Origin: Desmodus rotundus
Lineage: Eukaryota; Chordata; Mammalia; Chiroptera; Phyllostomidae
Length of the DNA: 64,000 nt
Direction: 5' to 3'
Assembly: GCF_022682495.2 (NCBI RefSeq)
Contig: NC_071387.1
Coordinates: forward strand, 146,822,024-146,886,023
Shown here: positions 10,181 through 21,721 of the stretch, one piece after another
Layout: each line of letters starts with the position of its first letter
Numbering within the stretch: the first letter of the stretch is position 1
Notes under the pieces: generated by a model
The model's database searches: none
The model's input: only the letters and a program-made list of their open reading frames with translations
What the model was told of the DNA's origin: nothing
Program-made: the position numbers and the translations under genes

Positions 10181-13100
10181 AACAGGAAACTAACTTTTCT
10201 TTCCATGTTGTAATATTGATTGTTAAATTCCTCATCCTTCATAAAATTTTTCAACGAAGATGCTCACAAATAGGAAAAACAGCATTCAGATTTGATTTCC
10301 ACTGACATTTTAAAGCCAATGATGAAAATATAAACAGTAAAATGGACAAAGCCCCAAGAGAACTAAATGTTTTAAAAGATACCGAGCAGATAAACCTGTT
10401 TTGATTAGCTGGGCATGAACAGAGGCATTGTAAGAACCACTGATATTTACTTTAATCTAAAAACCTAGGAAGATAATGCAGCATTTTTTTTTCTAACAAG
10501 AATAAAATATCAGTTTAAAAAATTCTTCTAGTTTGTAATTCAGCTGGTAGCTATGGAATAGTCTTCAAATTATTTCTTTAACTCACAAAGGCAAAACAGC
10601 AACAACAAAAATAGCCTTAGAATGTTATTTCTAGTTCAGATAAAGTAGCTAAAAAATAACTAGCAGGCAACTGGCCTAGGGTGGAGGTAGGTCTGGAGCC
10701 TCAAAGAAGCTAGAGCCAAGGTGGTTATTCCTCTTTTACTGTTATTCTAGGCAGTTGCCTATTTGGGCTGATTATTTATAGATGAATCTGCCGTGTGACA
10801 GGTAATTCCCGGAGTGAAGCCTCCAGGGGTGAGGTTTGAAGTAATAGGCATGACACTGCAGGTTTCCTAGAGCCACAGGAGGGAACTGCAGGGCAGCCAT
10901 AAGCAACACTCTCCCACCTACCTCCTCCTTGTGTTTTTCTTTTAACACAAAATTTCCCAGGGGGTTTGCAAAACACTGCTTCTGTTTAAAAGGTGTTATG
11001 GTAAATTCCCTAGCAGAAGCTTCCTTCCCTGCAGAGACAAGTATTAAAACCTGCAGAAATCTGGGTTACTGACTTTGAAACCAAATAATTGGAATGAATG
11101 AATGAATGGGCAAGACTAAAGAGACTGCACATAAAGGGAATCCCTTCTGACTGCATCTTTCATGCTGGAGGACATTAGGATGTGAGCAGACACAGCCCAG
11201 GGGTTTGGGTTGCCAGGTAACCAAGAGTTTTCACAGATTGCCATTTTTAGTTTATTTCTGGTTCAGGATTTTTTTTTTTTTAACAGAGGATTAAAGAACA
11301 CTCCCCTCACTTCTCCTCATTAAGGATGAGCTATTCACATTCACCTGTTTTTGGCCAGAATGTTTCAAAGGACACAATTGTTTTAATCATTTACCTGTTA
11401 GAATATTGTGGGGGAACTTCAGGATGAAAATAAGAGTGTTAACCTTCCTGTTTCATATTCAGGCAGTCAATGGTAAAGCCCCATGTGGCCCTGGGGGCTT
11501 CTGGGTTGGCTGAGAGGTTTAATACTGCAATTTCTACAATTCAAACAATTCTGCCCCCTTACTGTGAATTTCCCTGTCCCTTGAAAACACCCATGACTTA
11601 CTAGGGATATTCTCCCGATTGCTTGATTTTTATTTTCTTTAAAAGCTTATTCTTAATCCACTATTTTTATGAAAGAGAAATCAGCTTTTTTAATGGGGAA
11701 TTTAGCAATATACTAAAACCGAACAGGACAGAGTCCTCACTTCTCGTTTTCAAAGAGAAGGGATATGAGGATTTAAAGCTTAAAGTCTTACGTTAAGCAG
11801 TTTTCTTCCCATTTGGTGGAAAAGCAGCCAAATCAAATGACTTTTGAAATTATATGGAGCAAAGGCTAAATAAGCCTGCAGACTCATGGGTGGTTAGCCA
11901 TGAGCTCTTTGGGTAACGTTGCCTTTGGGTTGCATGTGGCTGGATGTGTGTGTTCGTGCGTGTGCACAGTGGGGTTTCTCTATGTGTATGTGGCCTAATT
12001 ATCCATCTATAAGGACCCCCCACAGGAAGCTTGCATAATACTCTGCTCTTTAGGATGGCAATCAATATTTCAATGTTAAGGTGAGTTGTTTAAGGTGACA
12101 TTTATGTTTTTCCTATAAGGTAGATAACAGTCTAGGAACTGTCACAGAGAGAAGTATGTACAGTTTGTTGAGTATGAGTGGGGCTGGTCAGACAAATCTT
12201 CAGTTCACTGTATTTTCACATCACCTGCTTAGGAAGTCTGTCTGTGAAAATCTCAGTCTTTTCAAAGCTCTGGTAGGTAAGGGCCAAAGCAAAATGAGCC
12301 TTGGTGTGACCAACTGCCTTTAGCACCTTGGGTAATGAACCATGGGATGAATGAGATCGTTTTCTGTCAGAAAAACCTGCACATTTAGAAGAGTCAGCTG
12401 AAATGAGCACAGTAGTGTTCAGTGAAAGTCTTAAATTTGCTATAACCTTCTGTAAAAGTAACCTTAGTTGAATTAGCAAAGCCTGCTAGCGGACAACGAG
12501 TAACACCAATGGCTGGGAGTTTTGCCATGCCTTTAGCCCATGGTCCTCCAATGTTAGAGATGCTGCTTGGGTTAGTTAGAAATTATTCGTGGGGAACAGT
12601 GCAATTTCATGGCTCCAATATGGGAAAAATTGCAGCACATGACAAAATGTTACTTCTTCCTCCACATTGCTATAGAGATGAAACCTGGGTAACGTAGATG
12701 GGAAGACGATGGTAAATGCAGATGGGGAAAAGATGTCACACAACAAAAACAATGTCCTGAAATGGTACTTGGGTGAGGGTGAAGCATTCCATAGCCTTCT
12801 AGATAAAGGAGATAATAAGCACTATTGTGTTATTTCTATGTGTTTATGTGTACTTGTGTTTATATTTGTGAGCACAAATATGGATATGTAAGCACGTGTA
12901 CCAAGCTCATGTTTAGCATGAATGAACACCACTACATTCTCCTTCACGTCTCTTCCAGAGCTTGGATTTACTGAAGTTAGAGAACTAGAGTCACCCCAGT
13001 TGGTCCCGCTATAGGAATGTCTGTCTGTGAATAGTAAGGTTGACTAGGACATGTACTTTTCAGCATATAGTGTCATCGGTAAAGGTGTAACATACTGAAT

Positions 13101-13323
13101 TGCTCGGGAGAAGGTGGGAGTGGGGAGAAGAGAATCAGGAGAGCCAAAGGATGAGCTCTTTTTCCCTACAGGAAATGGAAAAATGTTGGTGTGCAGGGAG
13201 TGAAAATGCCAGAACCAGAATTTGTGTGTAAACTATGGCTTCCAAGTAGATTGACTCCACTTGCCCACTTTGATTTCAAGAACCCCAAAGGAAAGGCTTT
13301 TTAAGTTAATCAGGAGATATAAG
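10181..13323. other. unassigned, apparently single-copy DNA
   Basis: About 3.1 kb without a recognised repeat or a supported exon. A short GAAT tandem lies near 11090-11108 and a T-run near 11270-11281. ORFs of 60-87 codons show no family signature or splice context. This low repeat density is unusual beside the rest of the window. Confidence 0.45.
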
Positions 13324-13440
13324 TAGGGGTGGGCAACAGTAGGTTTACAGTCGTGAGTGCGCGAATCAGAGTTTATTCTTGTATTGTTAGTTACTATTGT
13401 ATTATTATGAAAAACTGTAAACCTACTTTGCCCACCCCTG
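13324..13440. mobile_element. palindromic hAT MITE
   Basis: Terminal inverted repeats of about 27 bp. The right end, read inward, is CAGGGGTGGGCAAAGTAGG followed by TTTACAGT. The left end is the same with C changed to T at the first base and one inserted C. CAGGGGTGGGCAAA is a hAT-type terminus. The 60-bp interior has no coding capacity. The 8-bp flanks (GATATAAG and CATTATTC) do not match, so no TSD survives. Confidence 0.8.
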
Positions 13441-15489
13441 CATTATTCTTCTCATATTTCTCCAACATCTCACAGTCATCTTGAGGGAAACACTCTACTT
13501 TTCTCTATGGCCTGCCATTCTTTTTCCTTTCTAAGAACAAAAGAAAGGGTGAATAACTTTCACTCCAAGGTGAGGGCATTGTCAGTTCAATTCAAAACTC
13601 CCCTCCCCACTTTGGGCTCACATCAGCGGAGAAACGGCTTCACTTAGAGTTTATCCATAATCCCTCAGAAGCTGGGAAAGCACAGATTCCCAGCACGGGA
13701 ATGCCGTGTGCAGGCTGCCAAACCCAGCCATGCCGTGGCTCCCGACGATGCTTTCTGGGCTGTGTCTGTCTGTTCTGCCAGTAACAGGACTTACATTGCA
13801 GAAGGTGTTTTGCCTTATTTATGCATATTACATTGTTTATGCTGCTAAATGCTATGCAAAAATGATGTTTACTGTGTAGTGATGTATAATATCTTGCTCG
13901 TTTTAGAGAAGTCTCTGGTTTTGGTATAATGTAAGATGTTTGTTTAGGAATAAAATCCTGTGGCTGGGAGGAAGCAGATGCAGTATTTTTTATTTGGTTT
14001 GCCTTCCTGTCTGGTTTCCTCAGCAGGCTCTTGTTCAAAGTATACATGAGGAAGAGACAGAAGCTGAAGAAAAATGACAATGGGATGCAAGCTGTTCTTG
14101 CTCCCTAATGACTTGGATGAATGTCAGAGAGCTCTTTCCTATTGGAAAAAAGATGGCTGAACCAGAAAGCTTTCAGGAGCACTAACTACTTCACCACACA
14201 CGACCCTTCTAAGGAAATTGTATCCCGTGGGTGCCTAAAAATAGGGAAGAAACAGTGGGGCATACGAGGCACTTATCTCCTCTATTCACACGCACACGTA
14301 AACTTTGGGAATTGGTTGTGTGTGTGCTCTTTTGTGGGTGGGCCTGGGTCACATCCGTCAGGAAGGTTCAGGAGGGGATTGGGGAACACCTTGAGAACCT
14401 ATATCCTAAGGAGCCTAATAGTATTCAAAAATCACAAAATTGTTGCATAAGAAGTTATTACCTTTAATACCCTTTATAAAGTAGGGGAGAAGAGTATTTT
14501 GAGCTTCACTGTTTAGAGGTCATATGAAACTGTGGAAACAAACATGTGGTCTAAATATCGTGTCAAATAAAATAAAAATTTTTTCCACTTCTTATAAATC
14601 TGGCTTAATTACAGGAAATTAGAGCATATACTTTAGGATCTTTGGCATCTAAATCAGGTTTCTCAGATTATTAAGAGGAGAAATCTATATGATGCATCTC
14701 CTTCTAGTTAATGCACAGATTTTTTTTCAAGAGCAATTGGTCAATGGTTAACTTATTTATTAGGTTTTCCCATGGTCCCTTAATATTTCTTCCTCTACTT
14801 CACTTCCCTCAAAAGCAATTAACTTTGGTGATGGCAAAAAAGTGTATATGAAGAGAGTGTTTATTATCATTTTTAAAGCTTAGAAAAGGAAGGGAGACAC
14901 TTTTAAAAGAAGTCATATTGTATTTAACCAAAAATATTTTTGCAGTCTCATCTAGGGAGATTTCAAAGTCTTGAGTACATGCAGTAATTAGGAGGTATTA
15001 CGAGGTTAATTAGAAGCTGTGTCTATAATGATTCAGAATTATTCAGGGGAGAATATTTCAAGAAAAGAGTGTTCAGGGAGAGGATTTGTCTCAAAAAACT
15101 GTTCTCCCGTGAAGGTCATGCTATTGTTATTGAAATATGTGCTTGTGTTCTTGTCAGAAATGTTCATTATGCCTGCTTTGTATTACCCGTTATGTGAACA
15201 GTGATGCATTTATTAAAATAATTTTTGCCCATGGATTAAATTAAAGCTAAAACACTAAGCCAGCTTGACACTAACATGATTTGGTTAATGAGTCTCCTTA
15301 AAATCCAGTCCTCCCCAGTATACTTTCTATCTTTAGACTGATGTCTGCTGGTCTCCTTGCTGGGTCCTCTTCCTCTGCCATTCTCATTGTGTGACCTGGG
15401 TGCTCTCTTAATGGCTTAACACCGCTTGTGTCTCGATGGCTAGTGACCACTTTCCTAGTCCAGACCTTTCTCCTGAGCTCCAGGTCCAC
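13441..15489. other. unassigned DNA
   Basis: A 146-codon minus ORF (13640-14080) and a 109-codon plus ORF (14121-14450) lie here. Neither shows a domain, hydrophobicity pattern or splice context that I can link to a protein. No repeat is recognised. Confidence 0.4.
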
Positions 15490-15790
15490 CCATATATCTG
15501 ATGCCTCACTAGCCTCTCAGACTGGGTATGTCTAAATTTAATTTGTATCCCCCTAACAAATCAGCTCTTATTTTGGTGGAAATAGGGATAACAACTTTGA
15601 CTCTTTTCTCTCCCTTATATGACAAATTCATTCAGTCATCAAGTCCCATAGATTATTTTCTCCATAACTCATTCAAACCTATCATGTCTTTTAGTTCTGA
15701 CAAAGCTGCAGTTGGTCCTTTGGTCTGCTTCTGACCCAGGCTGCTTAGACTACTTCTATCCCTGGCCAACTAATAAAGGTATCAGGTACA
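15490..15790 (+). mobile_element. probable L2 LINE relic
   Basis: CAGTCATCAAGTCCCATAGATT followed by CTCCATAACTCATTCAAACC parallels the L2 stretch for 'valid rank, three-exon' style ORF2 C-terminal DNA (GTCACCAAGTCCTGTCGATT...). Strongly diverged, so low confidence. Confidence 0.4.
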
Positions 15791-17829
15791 TGAATGTTCC
15801 TCTTTCCCTGCCTTTGTTTTCTTCCATGTGATGAAACCAACCAGTACACTGAGCCTGGCATTGTGGATATGGTTTGTTATTCCAACTCCACGGACTGGGT
15901 TGGAATGCTTTGGAGAATCGACAGAGCTATAGAGCCCCAGAACTTGTCTAAGACGTTGGCGGCTCCCATTTGGGACCTCTCTCCCATCAGTCTTATTACC
16001 TGCTTATGTAAGGCTCTTCTTCCAACTTCTCGTGTTTTCATATTTAATAAAGTGTGTGGCTTTGTGCTCCAAGCATCCTTATTTGGCACTTATGCAACTG
16101 TTCCTTTGTCATCCACTCTAATGACCCAAAGGGCAGATAGTTTCCTTCTGTGACCATGACTTTGTAAGTAGATGCTCCCTTTTCATTATATTTCTGTAAT
16201 GTTGGTTGAAACTGGCACATCTTTCTTGTTTTAGTCTTCCTCCCCATTCCCTTCTCCTTCTCCTCCACCTCCACCTCCTGCTCCACCCCCGTCTCCTCCT
16301 CTTTCTTCTTCTATTTAAAACTTACACTCTATCTATTCTTGGTTTTGTTTAGTTTTTGTTTTTGACAGAGGCCCTTTTTGAGGGGATCTTATAGTCACTC
16401 ATTTCTGAAGTATTGTTAGTTTTATATTTTATTTTGATGCTCATCATTCCCTCGTGCATTTTCCCCTATTTAATCTGCACATTCAGTTTTAAGTGAACTC
16501 TATTCATCTACACTGATATTCAAGATATTCTATAGTTTCTATACTACATTCTTTGCCTTAGGGATTCTAGTGTAGAAATTCAACCATTTCTAGGTATTTC
16601 TTTTTCTTGAAAAGCATTTGTCAACATCAAAGACTTAGTGATTGTTGTCAGCTCTTTGAGGTTCTAAAGTTTCCCTCCCATCCATCATTATTCCCTTAAA
16701 CCTCAGCTGCTACCTTTCTTTTTAAATATATGAGCACACAAAATGTTGATAATAGTGGGTACCCTGGGAGTATTCTGGAGTTGTGCAAGCTTTACTCTTT
16801 TTCTCTTATTTATGGTGAAAATTTCTGATCCCTGGAAGCAAACCGAAATGTAGAAATGTCAATGTTTGCTCAAGGTCTTTAAAAAATTTTTTTTCAAATA
16901 GCTGTGTTGAATTTGTGTCTTATTTGGACAGCTGCCATATTGAAAGGCTCATAATGATCATGTGACCTCTCTCTTGCCCTGTAAGAAAAAGGGATAAACA
17001 TTTTAAAGGGAAATAGCAAGCCTATTATGTAGGAAGTGTGGTTATAAAGCAGAATGTCATTTTGATAGCTGAAAGCAAGGAAACAACTGAACGAACCAGG
17101 TTTCCCTATTTTCAGTGTTAGTTAAATAATGCATTTTTTCAAAGCCTGTCTCTTTGGATGCAAACCTAGTTTTTGGTAAAAAAAGAAAGACATTTCAACT
17201 CTATTATTGGCCTTTGGATTGTTTCTGTTTTACAGCAATTCTGAAATTGCAGTTTATTAGGTACTTTTTGTGTGTGACAGATTGGAAACCAGAAGGGAGC
17301 TTTATGAATTCAAACAGAGAAATTTGAGCTAAAATGTCTTTAAAGCACTTCCTTGCACATTTTCCCTTTAGAATTGTAAAGTACATTAATTTTCTGATAT
17401 AATTAATTATGAAATGTTTAAGGCTTAGCCTTATGTAAAGTTAATAAAAGACATGCTTTATTTTGAATCCATCTTTATTTTAAGGTTTATTTATTTTAAT
17501 CATTTGTATTATCTTACAGAATTGGTGGACTTACTAGAATGGGACTTCTTAATCCTGAATTCATACACCTTCTCCTTGACTATCAGTTTCTGGGTTTTTA
17601 GATTGTATTCCTTGTTGATGATCTATGATAGCTAAACTTTTTTGAGTATGTAGCATTATCTGGATTTCTCATCCTAAGTCTGTGGAGTGAAAGTGATACA
17701 TTTCTTTTTGTGGTTGGGTATACTTTTCTGAGTTTCTGATGGGCAGAACTCCCATTTCAACATCTTAATTTTTGAACAGATATTTCGAATCCTGTAAGCA
17801 TCAAGCTAAGGCAGTGGTCATGTTTGAAA
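15791..17829. other. unassigned DNA with a pyrimidine tract
   Basis: The 119-codon ORF at 15794-16153 is not recognised. An AATAAAGTGTGTGGC stretch at about 16046 looks like a polyadenylation region, but no LTR boundaries are visible. The remainder is AT-rich and unassigned. Confidence 0.35.
16221..16313 (+). repeat. polypyrimidine (CCT/TCC-rich) tract
   Basis: Nearly continuous pyrimidines made of irregular CTCCAC, CTTCTC and CCTCCT units. Confidence 0.65.
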
Positions 17830-18740
17830 CATTTAGTGGATGGGGAATTTGGTAGATACTTTTAGTGCCCTGTCCAGATCCTCTTTACCTGTGAATTTAA
17901 ATCCCTAGTTCTGACTCTGCTTCTAGAGAATCTGACCTATGATGACTGGTACCAGAAGAGGGGTCATGGGAATCAGACTCTTAGGCATTCTGAAGCCGGA
18001 TTACTTTTCCGGTGTCTGGCAATGGGTCCTGATCCCTGGTGGTAGGTGAGGGGTACTTTGGTACGTTGCTGAAGTACCAGCAGGGTAATTGTTAAACATT
18101 TTACTTGAGTTGAACTGGGGTGGAATACAGGTGGAAGGAGATGCACTAGCTCATGGCATATGTCTGGCATTTGAGTTTCAGGAGCACTAGTATTACAAGG
18201 ACAGAATTGGGTGCCTGTTGTTGAATGCCCTTCATGCTCATGGCAATCAATCACCAACTCAGATGAGAGTGTGAGAATCAGATGGCTTCCTTGGCAGCAT
18301 TCAAAGGCATGACAGAGTTAAAGACCAGGCATAGGTCTTAATTGTAAGAGTGACAGAACTTTGGAAAAGGCTGAATTCTCATGTCCCTGTTAGAGAGGGA
18401 GAAGGACTCTGAGAATTGGGGTGGAGATAGCTGTATAGATGTACTCAAGTACCTGAAATTCCCAGACTCCTTTAACTCTTGGAACCGTCGTAAGTCCCCT
18501 TGTTGGAAGACAGAGTCCTCCAGGGTGCTTTAATGCTACAGAGATGCCACATATGATAGAAGTTCCTACAGGACAATACTGGCCATCTCAGGATCTTTCC
18601 CCAGCTCTTTCCTAGCTACAAGACCAATAACTAAGGTCAAGTATGACCCAATAGAGAGAGGAGATAGGCTCGCTGATGGAGGGGAGGGTATGCTGGTGAG
18701 TGAATACTGAGGTGCTTAAGGGAGATGGAAATTAAAGCTA

Positions 18741-18752
18741 CATAAGGGAGAT
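18741..18752 (+). repeat. L1 target-site duplication, left
   Basis: CATAAGGGAGAT repeats exactly at 19423-19434 on the far side of the L1. Confidence 0.9.
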
Positions 18753-19422
18753 CTTAAAAAAGATTTATTGTTGCTCAAGTACAGTTGTCTGCCTTTTCCC
18801 CCTATTACTCCCCCCACCCAGGCCATCCTCACCTCCCTCCCCTGATTCCACCTCCCCTTGGTTTTGTCCCTGGGTCCTTTATAGTTGTTCCTAAACCTTC
18901 CCCTTTCCTCCCCATTATCCCTTCCCACCCTCCCCTCTGGTTACTGTCAGTTTGTTCTTAATTTCAATGTCTCTGGTTATATTTTGCTTGCTTATTTGTT
19001 TTGTTGATTAGGTTCCACTTAAAGGTGAGATCATATGGTATTTGGCTTTCACCGCCTGGCTTATTTCACTTAGCATAATGCTCTCCAGTTCCATCCATGC
19101 TGTCGCAAAGGGTATAAGCTCCTTCTTTCTTTCTGCTGCATAGTGTTCCATTGTATAGATGTACCATAGTTTTTGATCCATTCATTTACTGATTGGCACT
19201 TAGGTTGCTTCCAGCATGTGGCTATTGTAAATTGTGCTACTGTGAACATTGGGGTGCATAGGTTCTTTTGGATTGGTGTTTCAAGGTTCTTAGGATATAA
19301 TCCCAGCAGTGGAATTGCTGGGTCAAAAGGCAGTTCCATTTTTAGTTTTCTGAGGAAATTCCATACTATTTTCCACAGTGGCTGCACCAGTCTGCATTCC
19401 CACCAACAGTGCTCTAGGATTC
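18753..19422 (-). mobile_element. 5'-truncated L1 with exact TSDs
   Basis: Begins on the + strand with the reversed A-rich end CTTAAAAAAGATTTATTG, then the antisense 3' UTR (CAAGTACAGTTGTCTGCC, pyrimidine-rich stretch, TTCTTAATTTCAATGTCTCT), then the ORF2 end, stopping at CAGTGCTCTAGGATTC. Length 670 bp, simple 5' truncation without inversion. The 12-bp TSDs are perfect, so it is fairly young. It inserted into the MaLR-like relic. Confidence 0.92.
19070..19387 (-). pseudogene. L1 ORF2 C-terminal fragment
   Basis: The open 105-codon frame reads [20 protein letters not shown], then [20 protein letters not shown], then [20 protein letters not shown] and [20 protein letters not shown]. This is the conserved C-terminal segment of L1 ORF2p. 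The motif [12 protein letters not shown] and the FTIA..WKQPKC motif are diagnostic. The endonuclease and reverse transcriptase domains are absent because the insertion is 5'-truncated, so it encodes nothing functional. Its open frame fits the young age shown by the exact TSDs. Confidence 0.9.
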
Positions 19423-19434
19423 CATAAGGGAGAT
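19423..19434 (+). repeat. L1 target-site duplication, right
   Basis: Exact copy of 18741-18752. Confidence 0.9.
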
Positions 19435-19687
19435 TTTTGCAAACTGAATTATTAACACCCTGGCAAAGACTCTGGAGATAGTTCTAATATTGTGCTGGGA
19501 TGGGTCTTAGAAACTTGGATAAAAATGATAGTTCTGACTAACTTGGGTAGAGATACTGGATCTGCTGTGGCTGACCATGGAGGAATTGCAGAAAGGCCTG
19601 TGACTTCATGAACAGTCTCCTACAATCAGCTAGTGAAGGGGGGAAATCTGAGCTTGGTTCATGGATGGGTAGGCCATCCATGTATAT

Positions 19688-19709
19688 TGTTGTATACATG
19701 TATACAACA
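19688..19709. repeat. 22-bp perfect palindrome
   Basis: The core GTTGTATACATGTATACAAC is its own reverse complement and is extended by one T-A pair. The related sequence ATCCATGTATA occurs on both sides (near 19677 and 19709), so several short inverted and direct copies are clustered. Confidence 0.85.
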
Positions 19710-20730
19710 TCCATGTATACTGTATATTGTTGCAAGTGAAACCTTACTGCTGTTGTGTCTCATCCCCACTCGGGTGGTTTTGAAAGACAGTGATATGGGG
19801 AAACACTGCCTATGGGTAGGTCTTTGGGCATTGCACTTTGTCATCCACTGGAAGTAGAAGTGGCCTAAGCTAAGGATTTACATGGATTCCTGAGCAGGGG
19901 CAAATGGCTTAGCTGATTGGTAAGGGAACGGTAATAAGCAAGATTGAAAGGGAGGAGACAAGCAAATTTTGTGTAGAGGCATGTGGATGGAGTAGACGTG
20001 ACGTGTGAATATCTTTGCATCACATGCTAGTAAACAAAAGAAAGCACTTACTGGGGAAGAGTCACTCACCAAGGGACAGAATGACAGCAAATTAGTATTT
20101 TCCAGCCTCTATTCTCTGCTACCTGAGTGCTCATGAATAGAGTAATCATGGTGGGAGATACTAAGGCTACATATGAACCAATTGGCATAGGGTCTCTCCA
20201 TTAGGCTTATCTAGATGGTTATGAATGGTTGACCTATCAAGAAGATTCTGATGCTGAGCTCCTGATGTGTCAATATTCCTCAAGGTTAAGCAACCAGGCA
20301 TTTGGTGGCAAGTTGATTAAATCGAACCTCTTCTAACATGAAAAGGGTAACAATTCATCTTCACTGAGATAGATAAATATTCTAATTATGGGTTTGCCTT
20401 TCACCTTCAAGGCCTCAGTTGGAAGCACTATCCACAGACTTACAGAATGTTTGATTCACCAACTTGGGATCCTACATAACATCACGTAGACCAAGAGACA
20501 TACTTTACAGAAAAAGAAGTGGGGCAGGAGGCATATGACCATGGGACTCACTTCATCCCAAACCATTAAGAAGCTGTTGGACAGAAGTGTCACAAGAGTC
20601 CTCCAGGAAACAGATGCCAAGATGGAACAGGAGCGCAGGAGGGCAGTGGAAGAGGGTCATGCCTTTGAAAGATTAAAGGAGGGTGAAACAGAAGTAGACA
20701 GGGAGATGGGAAGTTTCTTGCTTTGATAAA

Positions 20731-21304
20731 AAAATGTCCATATGGTACTATTTGAGAGTACCTCTATAAATGTCTAGCTCTCTTCTAGTAGAGAGATGTC
20801 TTTTAAACTCAGGTTATATGATATGTTTGAACATTTAAAAATGATACTGGTGAGCATTTGACAGACATGATAATAATGAAAATTTTTAACTGAGTAAATG
20901 TCAGAATTAGCATATTATTTAGAAACATGAAGGCAAGTCCCAGGAGAAACATTTCAAGCAGTAGAAAGTGTTTGATCCTGGGAAGTTAAATGGACATTTG
21001 GGACGAGTGAAGGAAGTAAGTGTTTCTCATTATGAGCCTTTTTAGTATATTTGCTTCTTCAACTACATGTTTGTATTACTTTGATAAAAGTACCAAGCAA
21101 TTAAATCAATTTTCCAAACAATCTGTGGAAGGTACTATGTAAATTCGTGATCATCTCAGACTTACTCTCAGACTTATTAATGGTAGTGGAATCCAGTCAT
21201 TGGAGCGGTCTGTGCCCTGTGTGCTTTGTAGAACTAGAGCCTCTGGGAATCCGAGTGAATAAGGCAAGTTGAGTAGTGAAGTGGGATTCTGAAGGATGGC
21301 AGTG
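20731..21304. other. unassigned DNA before the HAL1
   Basis: AT-rich, with no gene or clear repeat. It ends at the HAL1 target site GAGGCCTGAGTATTT. Confidence 0.4.
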
Positions 21305-21319
21305 GAGGCCTGAGTATTT
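21305..21319 (+). repeat. HAL1 target-site duplication, left
   Basis: GAGGCCTGAGTATTT, identical at 23340-23354. Confidence 0.93.
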
Positions 21320-21721
21320 TTTTTAAATATATTTATTGATTATGCTATTACAGTTGTCCCATTTCCGCCCCCTCACTTCACTCCATCCTGCCCATCCCTT
21401 CCCTCCCATATTCCCTCCCTATAGTTCATGTCCATGGGTCATACTTATAAGTTCTTTGGCTTCTACATTTCCTACACTATTTTACCCTCCCCCTGTCTAT
21501 TTTCCACCTATCATTTATGCTACTTATTCTCTGTACCTTTCCCCCCACTCTCCCCCTCCTGCTCCCCTATTGACAACCCTCCATGTGATCTCCATCTCTA
21601 TGGTTCTGTTCTTGTTCTAGTTGTTTGCTTAGTTTTCTTTTGTTTTGGTTTTAGGTGTGGTTGTTAATAACTGTGAGTTTGCTGTCATTTTTACTGTTCC
21701 TATTTTTTATCTTCTTTTTTC
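21320..21721 (-). other. HAL1 3' UTR and tail
   Basis: The reverse strand ends CAACTGTAATAGCATAATCA, then AATAAATATATTT and an A-run. AATAAA is a plausible polyadenylation signal about 15 bp before the tail. Upstream is the purine-rich stretch common to L1 3' UTRs. ORFs on the + strand here (21336-21667) are artefacts of the pyrimidine-rich complement. Confidence 0.85.

Larger units (their letters stand above)
17830..20730 (+). mobile_element. probable MaLR (ERVL-type) internal relic
   Basis: Non-functional endogenous retroelement relic. GAATCTGACCTATGATGACT followed by GGTACCAGAAGAGGGGTC is the layout at a MaLR LTR end and the first internal bases. Later segments (CATGGATTCCTGAGCAGGG, GGGTTTGCCTTTCACC, CATGGGACTCACTTCATCCC, GCAGGAGGCATATGACCATG) follow the order of MLT/MST internal sequence, which is non-coding in all known mammals. 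It is split by the L1 at 18753-19422. No paired LTRs are seen and no ORF above 105 codons belongs to it. The assignment rests on pattern memory and needs a library search. Confidence 0.5.

Noticed and set aside
13640..14080. 146-codon minus ORF
   Set aside because: Hydrophobic start followed by unstructured sequence, but no family motif and no supporting promoter or splice context.
15794..16153. 119-codon ORF followed by an AATAAAG region, considered as an LTR or retroviral remnant
   Set aside because: No LTR ends, no TSD and no recognisable retroviral motif could be found.
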